Below, one piece after another: positions 1 to 12,200 of a stretch of DNA of 64,000 nucleotides (the stretch's first letter is position 1; every line of letters begins with the position of its first letter). The DNA comes from Dicaeum eximium (Eukaryota > Chordata > Aves > Passeriformes > Dicaeidae): NCBI GenBank assembly GCA_013396995.1, contig VWZP01005262.1, forward strand, positions 624,213-688,212, written 5' to 3'. The position numbers were made by a program, and so were the translations under genes. The notes under the pieces are model-generated. The model was not told where the DNA came from and did not search any database. It was given only the letters and a program-made list of their open reading frames with translations.

Positions 1-212
1 CAATGGGCAAATACAAGGTTACAGAGTTTATTACACCATGGACCCCACTCAGCATGTTAACAGCTGGATGAAGCACAATGTGGCTGACAGCCACATTACC
101 ACTATTGGGAATCTTGTGCCCCAGAAAACATACTCTGTGAAGGTTCTTGCTTTTACTTCTGTTGGGGATGGACCACTTTCTAGTGACATTCAAGTCATCA
201 CTCAAACAGGAG
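1..212 (+). CDS. PTPRD: PTPRD exon: C-terminal part of FN3 domain 2 (5' end outside window)
   Basis: The frame with codons at 2, 5, 8 and so on reads [15 protein letters not shown] to [11 protein letters not shown]. This is the back half of an FN3 domain (GYRVYY strand C, then the [16 protein letters not shown] strands F and G). The exon ends one base into a codon (phase 1) at g212 before GTAAGC. The acceptor is upstream of the window. The open frame beyond 212 is intron read-through. Confidence 0.95.
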
Positions 213-3200
213 GTAAGCTAGCAATGAGCAAAATTTGTGGGAGAGACTTTCGGTTTAAAATGCTGCAAAAAAGCTACCCCTCAAGTATGGCCAGTTTATT
301 CAGGCAGTTTTTGCAGATAACCTCTTATCAGTTCCACAGTGCTGGTTATCCTTGCAGAGTGGAAATTACCCCATCATGCTTTCTTTTTTCAGCAGCGTAA
401 AGAAATTTGTCTGCAGTGCAACTGGAGTTTCAGGGAGACCTTCATCCTGAGGTGGCCAAATCTTAGGCTTTTGTTTGGCAGTGCTCTGTGCACTAAGCAT
501 ATTTGTCAGTAGTTCTTCATAGCTTTTTTGAGGTGTTACTTGTGGGCTTTGGTGGGTTTTGTTTAGGCAACATGTAGTCCTCCTATGCCTTATCACTCTA
601 GGGAATATTACTTTTGAAAAGTTAAAATGTATTTCTTTTTAATATGCATATGTATTCAACTAGTTGGTAAGATTCTGAGAACACAGAAAACATCGGAGCA
701 TTAAATACAGCAAACCTTTGTGTAGGTTCAAGCAAGAGGGTTTGTATACTTCGGATTTATAAGTCAAATCAAACCTGCCCCTACTAAATGACCACAGGGT
801 CAGTATTTTCTCAGTTTATGTTTGCAGTTAGGTTGTTTTGTTTCTGTTCAAGAACTTTTAGGTCCATGAATTAGTTTTATTAGTAAAGGACAAGCAAGCA
901 CAGTAAAAAACATGGCAGAAAAGTTTTTATGAAGTCTAAAGTGAGAAGCTCTGGTAGAGTTACACTGCAAAATGTGTTTTATTGTAGCAATAAGAAATAA
1001 AAGGTCCTTTTGTCTAGCAGTTTAGAGAAAGCTGTATGAAGTATTACTGTTGGTCAGTGATTTCCTAGAAATATATAATAGTACTTGAATTTTTTAGTAC
1101 AGGAAAGTTCCCTGTTGCAGAATTTAGCATCCCTCAAATTCTTAAAAACAGATCTCTAAAATATAATTGTAGACAGTTATATTTCATCCAGTTTTTACTT
1201 CTGCATTTTACCAATGTGAATTTAATAAAGACAGAAATTGATGTATTGTCCTGGAATTTTTCTAGGTGTTATGTTGCACAAAGATCTAGATGTTACTTTT
1301 TACAGTATCTCAGCTAAGAAGTTACAAGACTCTTTAGATTTTACGGTGCTAGATTAAAATGTGTCTGTGTGCACATGCAAATGTCAATGTATACACCATG
1401 GTTTAATTTTGGCATTTGTAACCATTGTCAGAGAACTAGTGTTTGTATTGACATCTGACTTCTGATTGAATCCACATGCATAAGGCTTTTCCAGAAGAAG
1501 GTTTAGTGAGCTCCTTATCTGTGTTTTCACTCACAGCTGTAAACCTCTTAGATTAGCAAGTGTCTGACAGTGGCTTCCCCAGCGAAGGATGAAGGAATCA
1601 AAATAATGAGCACTGAGGCTCAGCTGGACTGGCCCAAGTTACATTACTTTCTGAGGTCGCTTCAGAGAAGGAAGCGTGTCCATCTGTTTCTGATTACTGT
1701 TGCAATCTGAAGAAATTACAACAAAATTAACAGTGCTGGAGGGTTTCTCAATAAATGATTTAAATGTTTAATTGTGTCTGTGTTAAAAAAAAAACCAAAA
1801 GAAAACAAAAAATGGGGCATAAGGAAGCATGTTTAAGCACTGATACTTTTACTTGAAATACAAATGTTTTAAGTTGTAAAAGAGATAAAAACTACAAAAG
1901 TCTAGTGAAGTTGTCCAGTTCAAGGTATGGTTAAAAAGTAGGATTTCCCCATCTCTCTATCCAGAAGTTTCTCTTTAGTGAACATTATAGAAAAAAATGC
2001 CCTCCTTGCCCTTCTTGTCCAGATTTGCTTTAATGTACATCTGAATATGGTTGTTTTAGTTTAAGTCTCTCAAAATTAAACACATTCCAAATATTAAAGT
2101 GAATATAAAGCGCCATTTAAGGACAGGGAAAATGGATTTAATGGAAACATTTAAAAAGAGTTAAAATAGGAATGGGATGCTGATTACATTTGGTTGATTT
2201 TATTTTAAACAAATAAACCTGCCACTATACATATTTAGCTTAACCCTCACTTTGGGCATATTAGGGCATATATAAAACAAGATCTTGCTGACATGTGTGA
2301 CTTAAAAGTTCTGTTAGATGGTTCAGAGCTTTCCTGCCTTAAGTGTATTCTGATCTTTAGAGAGAGATTATGAAAGTGAATAATTTGTTCTTAAAAAAAC
2401 TGTTCAGAGGAATTTGTGTTTTCTTAGTATAGCAGAATTGTTCTTTTGAAATGGATATATGATGGGCTTCTTTCAATGCAGGTCAGCTGAAACTTGGCTA
2501 GTAGTGAAATTTAGATTTTTCATTAAAATATTGACTGGGAGCATGTAGTTTGAGGAGAAGAGAAGGATATATTTTTCAGACAACCAGACACTGAAAAAAA
2601 CCCCAAAGAGTTCAATTTTGATGTTGAGTATGGTTCCTAAGCATTTGAAGGCAATGCCATGTCCTATTGCCCAGTTGTTTTCAGCAGTGCTTTCTTGATG
2701 GTAAAAAGACCCCACTTTAACAAATTCTGGAATCAGAAAAGAGCTATCGAGCTGAGCCTTTTGAGTAAAAGGCTTCCAAAAGTTAAGGAAGTTGTTATTC
2801 TGCATTTTGGGCCAAAGGATTAGATCTGTTGAGGATGGAGTCAGGACTGGTCTATCGTGTAGGTTAATTGATTTACCAAATTTTAGAATAAAGAAATATT
2901 AAGATAAGTTTTAATGTGACACTTCTTGTTCTTGTTCTTGTTCTTGTTCTTGTTCTTGTTCTTGTTCTTGTTCTTGTTCTTGTTCTTGTTCTTGTTCTTG
3001 TTCTTGTTCTTGTTCTTGTTCTTGTTCTTGGTTTTGGTTTTTTACGTTGTTAGAAAACTAAATTTGTTTGTGTCCTGTTTAGCTGCCCAGGACGCACTTT
3101 TCATAACTCCTTTCTGGGCTTAAGTTGGCCATAAGAATGTGTACTCTCAGCAACATACTTTAATCTGTGTGTACCAGGAAAATTTAGAATTTTGTACTGT

Positions 3201-6200
3201 CTGGCTTTGGGTTTTATTTCATTTCATTTCATTTCATTTCATTTCATTTCATTTCATTTCATTTCATTTCATTTCATTTCATTTTTAACCTGCAAACAGA
3301 GGATAGCTACTGAAGGAATTAAGTGGATCTTGTTTTTGTTCTGAGCTTAGGTAGAAAGACAGGAGAGAGATACACAAGGTCTGTTGAATAGTGGATTACT
3401 GGAAGAAGAGAGAGAGGAAAAAAATGAATACATATTCAGGGAAATGAATGTGGACCTGTTAGCATATGTTTCTGTTGAAAAAAACTCAAACCACAAAACA
3501 TATTATTCATTTTAAATGAAGGATTCTCCATGATTTGAAGACTGATGTTTATTACACTTACAAAAGGCTAATGCTTTGAATACGGGCAAGAGGACAGTAA
3601 TAAGAAAGTCAAGTATCTGACTTGCAGGGCACATAAATGAAGCCTTAGATTGAACAAAATTAATGTGTCTGAAGTTTTTGTGGTAAAAGAAGATTAGAAG
3701 TTCAGAGAAAGGGTTGGTAGCAAGGAAGTACTGTTCTGTGTTGTAGCAAGCTAGCTACTTTACCAGACATTTAAATTTTTTTCGTGAACACATGAATTAG
3801 GAAACCTGATGTCTCTAAAACTCCACAGTCCTAGCCAATGTCTTTGTGCAGCATTTCATGAAATGGACTTTCCCATGAAAATAGTTGAGAGCGTGTACCT
3901 AGAAGCTCAACTCAAATCAAGAAAGCCATTGGGAGAATCACAGAATATTTAGGGTTGAAAGGGACCTCTGGAGATCATCCAGTCCAACTCCTCTGCCAAG
4001 GCAGGGTCATCTGGAACAGGTGACAAAGGAACACATCCTGGTGGGTTTTGAATTTGAAACAAAACCTGGTGGGTTTTGTTTCCCTCTCCAGAGAGGGAAA
4101 CACCACAGCCTCCCTGGGTGGCTTGTTCCAGTGCTCTGCCACCCTCAATAAAAAGAAGTTCTTCCTCAGGTTGAGGAGAAATTTCTTGTGATTTAGTATA
4201 TGGCCACTGCTTCATCCTGTCTCTGGGCACCACTGGAAAGAGTCTGCCACCATCGTTGTGGCACCCCCCCTTTGAGATACCTGCATGTATTGATGCTGAG
4301 GTGGGGTATAGGGTAGTTTTTAAACTGACTTAAGTTTTAAAATTTCCCTCAAGGGATATTTCTGGTCAGGTAGGAAAGACTCTTTCAGCTTTTGAATAAC
4401 TCCCCTACTCTGAATGCACAGGTAACTTTTGTTAAGTGTCCTAGTCTCTATTCTACTTCATTTAAATGCTAGCATGATGAGTTCAGTATTGAGGATCTCA
4501 CCTTCACACACTGATAATTTATCTGTTCACTGTGTTCTTTAGTCATTCAGACAAGACCAGGTGGACTCCATCTTTAAGACTGACTAACATGTTTATTTTA
4601 TTCTCTGGGTTCTCACTATGTCAGTTAGAGATAATATTTTAAGAAAGTGATTTATGGATTTCTGATTATTTTTCACTCACTGTTTAAAAATAGTATAGTA
4701 GTTAATGATTTTGTGGTTCTTTGATACTGCAAAGCTGCAAACCTCATCTATTTTCAGACTCATTTGAAGAGGTTATTTCAGTTGTAGCAGAGATGGGAGA
4801 GAGCACAGTGTGCATATTACCCATTTTATTTTGTATGTTACCCATTTTATTTTTAATTATATTCTATTAGGAATTGTTATTTCAAAAAATACGTATGTTG
4901 TTTACAAAGCAAAAACTCTGGAGCACAGTAGGTCTTCAATTGTAAGAATTCCTCTGTAGAGTTTCATGCTTCTTTCAGAGAAATCAGAAGCATAAACTCT
5001 TGGTCCCTTTATGTTCCCTACTGATTGTAAATTTTCTTGATTTATCTGTTGTCCTTTGAGAAGCTGATTTCTTATTGAACTCATTGAGTTTTACTCAAGG
5101 TGTGGATTTCACCCCAGCAATGTCTTGGGGCCCTTTCTACCCTGGAGGCTCTCCTCTTTTTCCATTATCACTTGCAAACCCAGCATGGTCCTGGAGTAGT
5201 TTTCTGGTTACCTCAGCCAGCTGAAGAGCTGTGCGGGGAACTAAAAAGTGCCTTTCTGAGGTCCTATTTTATGATCCCGTTCTGGCACTTTAATCAGAGA
5301 TGGAGATAAAACCACATGTGCAGGACGAAGTCCAGCAATCTGTGTTTGTTCCTGGTTATCCAGCAATAAATGTGGAAGAATAGGAAAGTGAAAATGTAGA
5401 AGCTGGTGTGAAGTTTTGGAAAACATAGTTGTCGACCTTGTTCTTTGTTTTATTTTGCATTGTAGTCTTCCATTTTGTGTACTGCCTAAGGTATATTTAG
5501 AAGAAAGAAGAGATACACTTGGAGCACACAGAAGTTAGGGGTTTTAATGTACTTTTGTAGAGCATATTGCCCTCAAAACAGAAAAGACATTATTGAGAGA
5601 ATGCTCATGTAAAAACATCCCATTTAGTGGGCTGCCTATGTACAGTACTAATATGGAGTTAGATTTGGTGTGTGACATTAAAAACACTTCTGTAAGAGTA
5701 TAAAGCCTGCTTCCATACACTTTGCAGGTTTTCTAGGCTTTTTTCTCTCTCTGAAGGAGACCAGTAGCTTCTGTCAGCTCCAGTCTGGCTTAGCTGCCAT
5801 GTGCCACTGAAGATTTTTTTGAACAGATGTGTATTCTAGGCATAAATCCTAAATAGTTAAAAATTTAATTGTTCTACTTCCTTAACCGGTACTTTTCCTT
5901 TGGTACTGGGTTCCATACCAGAGTTTATCAGCAATAAAGTGTGTTTAGTTTTTGTTCTTTTGGTTTTGTTTTCTTTCTTCTTCATCTTCTCTTATCTGTT
6001 TGGAGCAATGCAGACTTCCCTGTCACCTTTTTCTTCTGTCAGTGTTTTCAGCGTCAGACTTGCCTAACTATGGTTTAAAAAATCCACAGTTTAGAGGGGA
6101 GACTAAATTTTGAAGCAAGATATTATTTTGACAACCAGCATTTGGAAAAGTCCAATTAGCGATCAGCTTGTCTTATAAAATGATTGAGAATTGCAGACCT

Positions 6201-9200
6201 AAGATGAAAAAGGGTTTAGGTTTTTTTAAAAGGAATACTTGGAGAATGAGGGCTTAAAACATGTANAAAAGAAGTTCTTCCTCAGGTTGAGGAGAAATTT
6301 CTTGTGATTTAGTATATGGCCACTGCTTCATCCTGTCTCTGGGCACCACTGGAAAGAGTCTGCCACCATCGTTGTGGCACCCCCCCTTTGAGATACCTGC
6401 ATGTATTGATGCTGAGGTGGGGTATAGGGTAGTTTTTAAACTGACTTAAGTTTTAAAATTTCCCTCAAGGGATATTTCTGGTCAGGTAGGAAAGACTCTT
6501 TCAGCTTTTGAATAACTCCCCTACTCTGAATGCACAGGTAACTTTTGTTAAGTGTCCTAGTCTCTATTCTACTTCATTTAAATGCTAGCATGATGAGTTC
6601 AGTATTGAGGATCTCACCTTCACACACTGATAATTTATCTGTTCACTGTGTTCTTTAGTCATTCAGACAAGACCAGGTGGACTCCATCTTTAAGACTGAC
6701 TAACATGTTTATTTTATTCTCTGGGTTCTCACTATGTCAGTTAGAGATAATATTTTAAGAAAGTGATTTATGGATTTCTGATTATTTTTCACTCACTGTT
6801 TAAAAATAGTATAGTAGTTAATGATTTTGTGGTTCTTTGATACTGCAAAGCTGCAAACCTCATCTATTTTCAGACTCATTTGAAGAGGTTATTTCAGTTG
6901 TAGCAGAGATGGGAGAGAGCACAGTGTGCATATTACCCATTTTATTTTGTATGTTACCCATTTTATTTTTAATTATATTCTATTAGGAATTGTTATTTCA
7001 AAAAATACGTATGTTGTTTACAAAGCAAAAACTCTGGAGCACAGTAGGTCTTCAATTGTAAGAATTCCTCTGTAGAGTTTCATGCTTCTTTCAGAGAAAT
7101 CAGAAGCATAAACTCTTGGTCCCTTTATGTTCCCTACTGATTGTAAATTTTCTTGATTTATCTGTTGTCCTTTGAGAAGCTGATTTCTTATTGAACTCAT
7201 TGAGTTTTACTCAAGGTGTGGATTTCACCCCAGCAATGTCTTGGGGCCCTTTCTACCCTGGAGGCTCTCCTCTTTTTCCATTATCACTTGCAAACCCAGC
7301 ATGGTCCTGGAGTAGTTTTCTGGTTACCTCAGCCAGCTGAAGAGCTGTGCGGGGAACTAAAAAGTGCCTTTCTGAGGTCCTATTTTATGATCCCGTTCTG
7401 GCACTTTAATCAGAGATGGAGATAAAACCACATGTGCAGGACGAAGTCCAGCAATCTGTGTTTGTTCCTGGTTATCCAGCAATAAATGTGGAAGAATAGG
7501 AAAGTGAAAATGTAGAAGCTGGTGTGAAGTTTTGGAAAACATAGTTGTCGACCTTGTTCTTTGTTTTATTTTGCATTGTAGTCTTCCATTTTGTGTACTG
7601 CCTAAGGTATATTTAGAAGAAAGAAGAGATACACTTGGAGCACACAGAAGTTAGGGGTTTTAATGTACTTTTGTAGAGCATATTGCCCTCAAAACAGAAA
7701 AGACATTATTGAGAGAATGCTCATGTAAAAACATCCCATTTAGTGGGCTGCCTATGTACAGTACTAATATGGAGTTAGATTTGGTGTGTGACATTAAAAA
7801 CACTTCTGTAAGAGTATAAAGCCTGCTTCCATACACTTTGCAGGTTTTCTAGGCTTTTTTCTCTCTCTGAAGGAGACCAGTAGCTTCTGTCAGCTCCAGT
7901 CTGGCTTAGCTGCCATGTGCCACTGAAGATTTTTTTGAACAGATGTGTATTCTAGGCATAAATCCTAAATAGTTAAAAATTTAATTGTTCTACTTCCTTA
8001 ACCGGTACTTTTCCTTTGGTACTGGGTTCCATACCAGAGTTTATCAGCAATAAAGTGTGTTTAGTTTTTGTTCTTTTGGTTTTGTTTTCTTTCTTCTTCA
8101 TCTTCTCTTATCTGTTTGGAGCAATGCAGACTTCCCTGTCACCTTTTTCTTCTGTCAGTGTTTTCAGCGTCAGACTTGCCTAACTATGGTTTAAAAAATC
8201 CACAGTTTAGAGGGGAGACTAAATTTTGAAGCAAGATATTATTTTGACAACCAGCATTTGGAAAAGTCCAATTAGCGATCAGCTTGTCTTATAAAATGAT
8301 TGAGAATTGCAGACCTAAGATGAAAAAGGGTTTAGGTTTTTTTAAAAGGAATACTTGGAGAATGAGGGCTTAAAACATGTAGAGAGACAGGAAATACCCT
8401 TAGTTCTCCATCTGCTGCCATATTTATCATAACAGATGGTACCAGCCTTCATATGAGTCATTTGACTGATCATTTACTATTACTGCCTGGCTGTGTTCTA
8501 CAATTCATGTATCCATACATTAAGTACAGATCACAGCAGCGCAGGACAATTCAGGCTGGCAGGATAATTATCTGGGGAGGTGTCCAGCCACAGCCACTGC
8601 CCAGAGCAGGCTCAGCTCTGGGCTCAGACTGAGTTTCTTAGGGCTTCACCCACTTGATGTGTAAAACACCCCAGGACTGGTATGGTCCAACCTCCTTGGG
8701 CCTTGGCTGCATTTCTGGGTTGTCCTGAGCCTCTCATGTTTCAGCTTGTGCCACTGCCTCTCACCTGCCACACTCTGTGAAGAGCCTGGCTGCATCTCTT
8801 CCATCCCTTCTGTCACTGCTGGGAGTGCTATTGAGAGCCATCCATTCTCCCAGCTGAACCACCACCAGCACTGCAGCCTCTCCTTGCAAAATTAGAATGT
8901 CACAAATACCTAGTTGATGTTTCCTGTACTGCTCCCTGTGCTTTGGGATCATTTTCTCTTTGCACTTTGCAGGACCCAGGCAGTGGTCTCTTTTTAGACC
9001 AGCCACCTTTTAGAAAAACATCTAATTAGTCCTGTCCTTTTTTATTCCTGTAAGAGAGTTGGTCTCCTGTTACTCTTACTCACTCATTAAAAAAAAAAAA
9101 ATCCACCCAGGAGCTGGGAGAATATGCACCTCATGTAGAAAGGTTCTGTTTCTTGAAAGTTAGATATCAAATCTGTACCAGAATACACAAGGGCAGTGTT

Positions 9201-12200
9201 CTCCTCAAATTGATATTCCATAGAAGTCTGGGGAAGATAAAAATTAAAATACCAAATTATTTTAACAATTTGCTCCCTGAGGTTTTTATGTCTTTTATGG
9301 TACTAAAGGAACATACTTGTAATACTGTCATAGAATTCTTCCCTGATAAATGTTTGTGAAACCATCATTATTGTCACATCCTACTTCTTAACACCTGTTC
9401 TCAGTGTGTGTTAAGAAGTACATCTTTTTCTTTTTCCCCTGAAAAAATGAGAGCATGTAACATTTATTCTTGAACAGCTAGAGATACTGTGGAAAACCGT
9501 TTCATGCCTTATCAGCAGCACTATTAACTGAAAGTAATGTTTTAGAACTTGGGTGCCAAAACTATTGTACACAATCCAGTGATATAGTTATGCTTTGCTG
9601 TCTTTTCCTAGCCAACCTTATAATTTGCTTTACATTTGAAGAAGTAAATTAGGATAACATTGAGCATGGATAATTTCTGTGACCATTGTGCAAGATACAA
9701 CAACAGAGAATGTTATTGACTAGTACAATCAAAAATGCATTTGGCTTCTTGCAGTAAGAAAGCATTGTCACTAGAAGTTCAACTACATTCGTAAAAATAC
9801 CAGTTATCATAGGGTGGAAACGCTTCACTTAATGAGAGATTAGCTGAATATCTCTTCACTAGGTTATAACTACTTAAGGTTAAACAAGCTGGGTATGGTA
9901 TGTGGGTGTATTAAAGACCAGGATGTGTTTACTATCTTTCATTTATGAGCTGAGGAAAAAAAAATTCATGTCTGGAAATGCATGTAACAGTTTTAACACT
10001 TTATTCTAGATTATTTCAGCTAATCATAGGTTCTATTAGCTTTTTTTCTCATACACACACAAATATATAGATGTATTTATTTGCCATTTCACACATAGGT
10101 TATTAGATTGCTGGCATTCATCACCAGGCATCTCTTCAATTGCATTTCATTTCTGTTTGCTTTATTTACACTGCAAAAACATTAATTTGAAATCCTTGAT
10201 AATTTTTAACATGTAAATTAAATATATAATTTTTCTTTTTCTGTACTTAGGTAATTTTGTTTCACAGTACTGCAAATCAATTTGTTTAAGTTCAGTAAGA
10301 AAAATAAAAGTAATACTGCATGCCATATTCGAATAACATTTTGAAAGATTTGAAAGTATTGAAGTATCAAAATAAATAACTGGCAACACTGCTCAACTTT
10401 TTCTTTAGTGCCTGGTCAACCACTGAACTTCAAAGCAGAACCTGAGTCTGAAACAAGCATACTGCTTTCCTGGACACCTCCACGGTCTGATACCATTTCC
10501 AGCTATGAACTGGTTTACAAAGATGGGGAGCATGGGGAGGAAGTAAGTGGCGAGATTGTACATATTTTTAATGATCTTTAAAAAGTTGGACATAAAATGC
10601 AGCAGTGGTTTAAATTTCGTGTTTTAGTAGCTTGTTTTAGTAGAAATGCCTTGATATTTAGGTTTGTTAAGCCCAGCAGTAAGCCTAGTGACAGACTGAA
10701 AGTGTGTAAACAGCAGAAAATGTTGTCAATGGTTACCAGCCAGTGGAATTTTGCTGTAGACAGCAATGAATCCTCCACAGAAATTCCACCCAATTTCAGA
10801 CATTGATTATGTCTCTCTGAGCCTGTTTCTCTGTAAAGGCTTGGAAGCAGAAATGTTTGGGAATGTTTTATGGACCCATTAAGCCTTTTTTTGAATTATA
10901 CCTGAACTTTGAAATCTATTTTCTGTCTTAGATAATTTTTATTTCTCTGTGCCATTGTGTAAGAGAATTCCTGAGCTTTTGTAATCTTTCAGTAATAATT
11001 GAGAAGAATACAGGAGGTTCTTTCTAAAGATTAAAACCTGCAATAGACTTTTTCTGTACCATTAGTTCATAAAATATTTTCAGTTTGTGGGCCTCTGTCA
11101 TGTTTGTGCCATAAACTTTAGAATGAACTGTTCTTCTGGTAGGGAAAATGCCATATTACCAGGTGTCACAGAGAAAAGAAAGAAGCCAGGAGTCTTAGGA
11201 GGACACAGGAGATTGTCAGGCTCATTGGTTTCTCCTGCATCTTCAAGTCATTGCTGATGCTTCAACTGAGCTTATGTTTACTGCAGCTTCACACATACAC
11301 TGTGAATTCATAAGCTTATTTTCTGTAAGGGAGCCAGGTCTGTATTTCACTTCCAAATAGGATGCAGGCTGCTGCTTAATAAGTTACCCTTCGTAAGAAT
11401 TTGCTTTTAATAATTTGAATACAAATTTAACTGCAAGGTTAAACCCAAGATAACTTACACTAGAAAATCACTACTGTAAAAGACAGTTATAGCTAAGGCT
11501 TTATTCATGTGGTATTGTCTGAAAAGCCTTTTGCACTTTGTATATAGCTATTTATCCCTCAAACAGTCGAGCTTTGCTTGTGGCTCTGAGTTTCACCTAT
11601 GAAACTGTTGACTTTAAAAAACAGTTTATTACTGTTTGTCAAAAGTAATGTATTCGGTTTGGGGTTTGTTTAGTTTGGGTTTGGTTCCGCTTTATTTTCT
11701 TGAATTTAAGTTTTCCTCTGTGGGTTTTACCCCAGTATAAAAGCATGCAGGCAATTTATGGAGCTCAGGGTCTCTGAATACTAACCAAGGCATGCTGTTA
11801 TTGTGTACGTTTAGCAACGTGTTTCCACGGAGCCCACGACATCGTATCGCCTGCAAGGCTTGAGGCCAAACAGCCTCTACTTGTTCCGCCTCGCCGCGCG
11901 CTCTCCGCAGGGCCTGGGCGCCTCCACCGCGGAAATCTCTGCCAGGACCATGCAGTCAAGTAGGTGTCTTTCCCTGAAATAGTTATTCTCTTTGTTTCTC
12001 TTTCTCAAAGAGGTTAATCTCAGTAGCCCAGGTAGGCAGAAACAGAGAAAAAAAGCAAAAAACTGTATTCATGTTGCTTGACACGGCAAAAGAATGCTGA
12101 AAATATGAAGTTTTGAGGTGTACTGTGATCAACTTAATATATAAGCTTAATATATGGCTTTTACATAGCTTCAAAAAAAAACACCAAATAAACCAGTGTC

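Larger units (their letters stand above)
213..10408 (+). other. PTPRD intron between FN3-2 and FN3-3 exons
   Basis: About 10.2 kb as assembled. It contains the (TTCTTG)18 and (ATTTC)13 arrays, a CR1 fragment, a 2115-bp exact duplication split by one N, a second old CR1 fragment and a 13-bp inverted repeat. If the duplication is an assembly error, the true length is about 8.1 kb. The short open frames on both strands have no recognisable protein content. I see no exon here. Confidence 0.85.

Noticed and set aside
2926..3123. 65-codon Leu/Phe-repeat open frame
   Set aside because: Translation of the TTCTTG array; no gene structure.
6267..6419. A second CR1 insertion
   Set aside because: It is the echo of the CR1 at 3936-4303 through the exact 2115-bp duplication.
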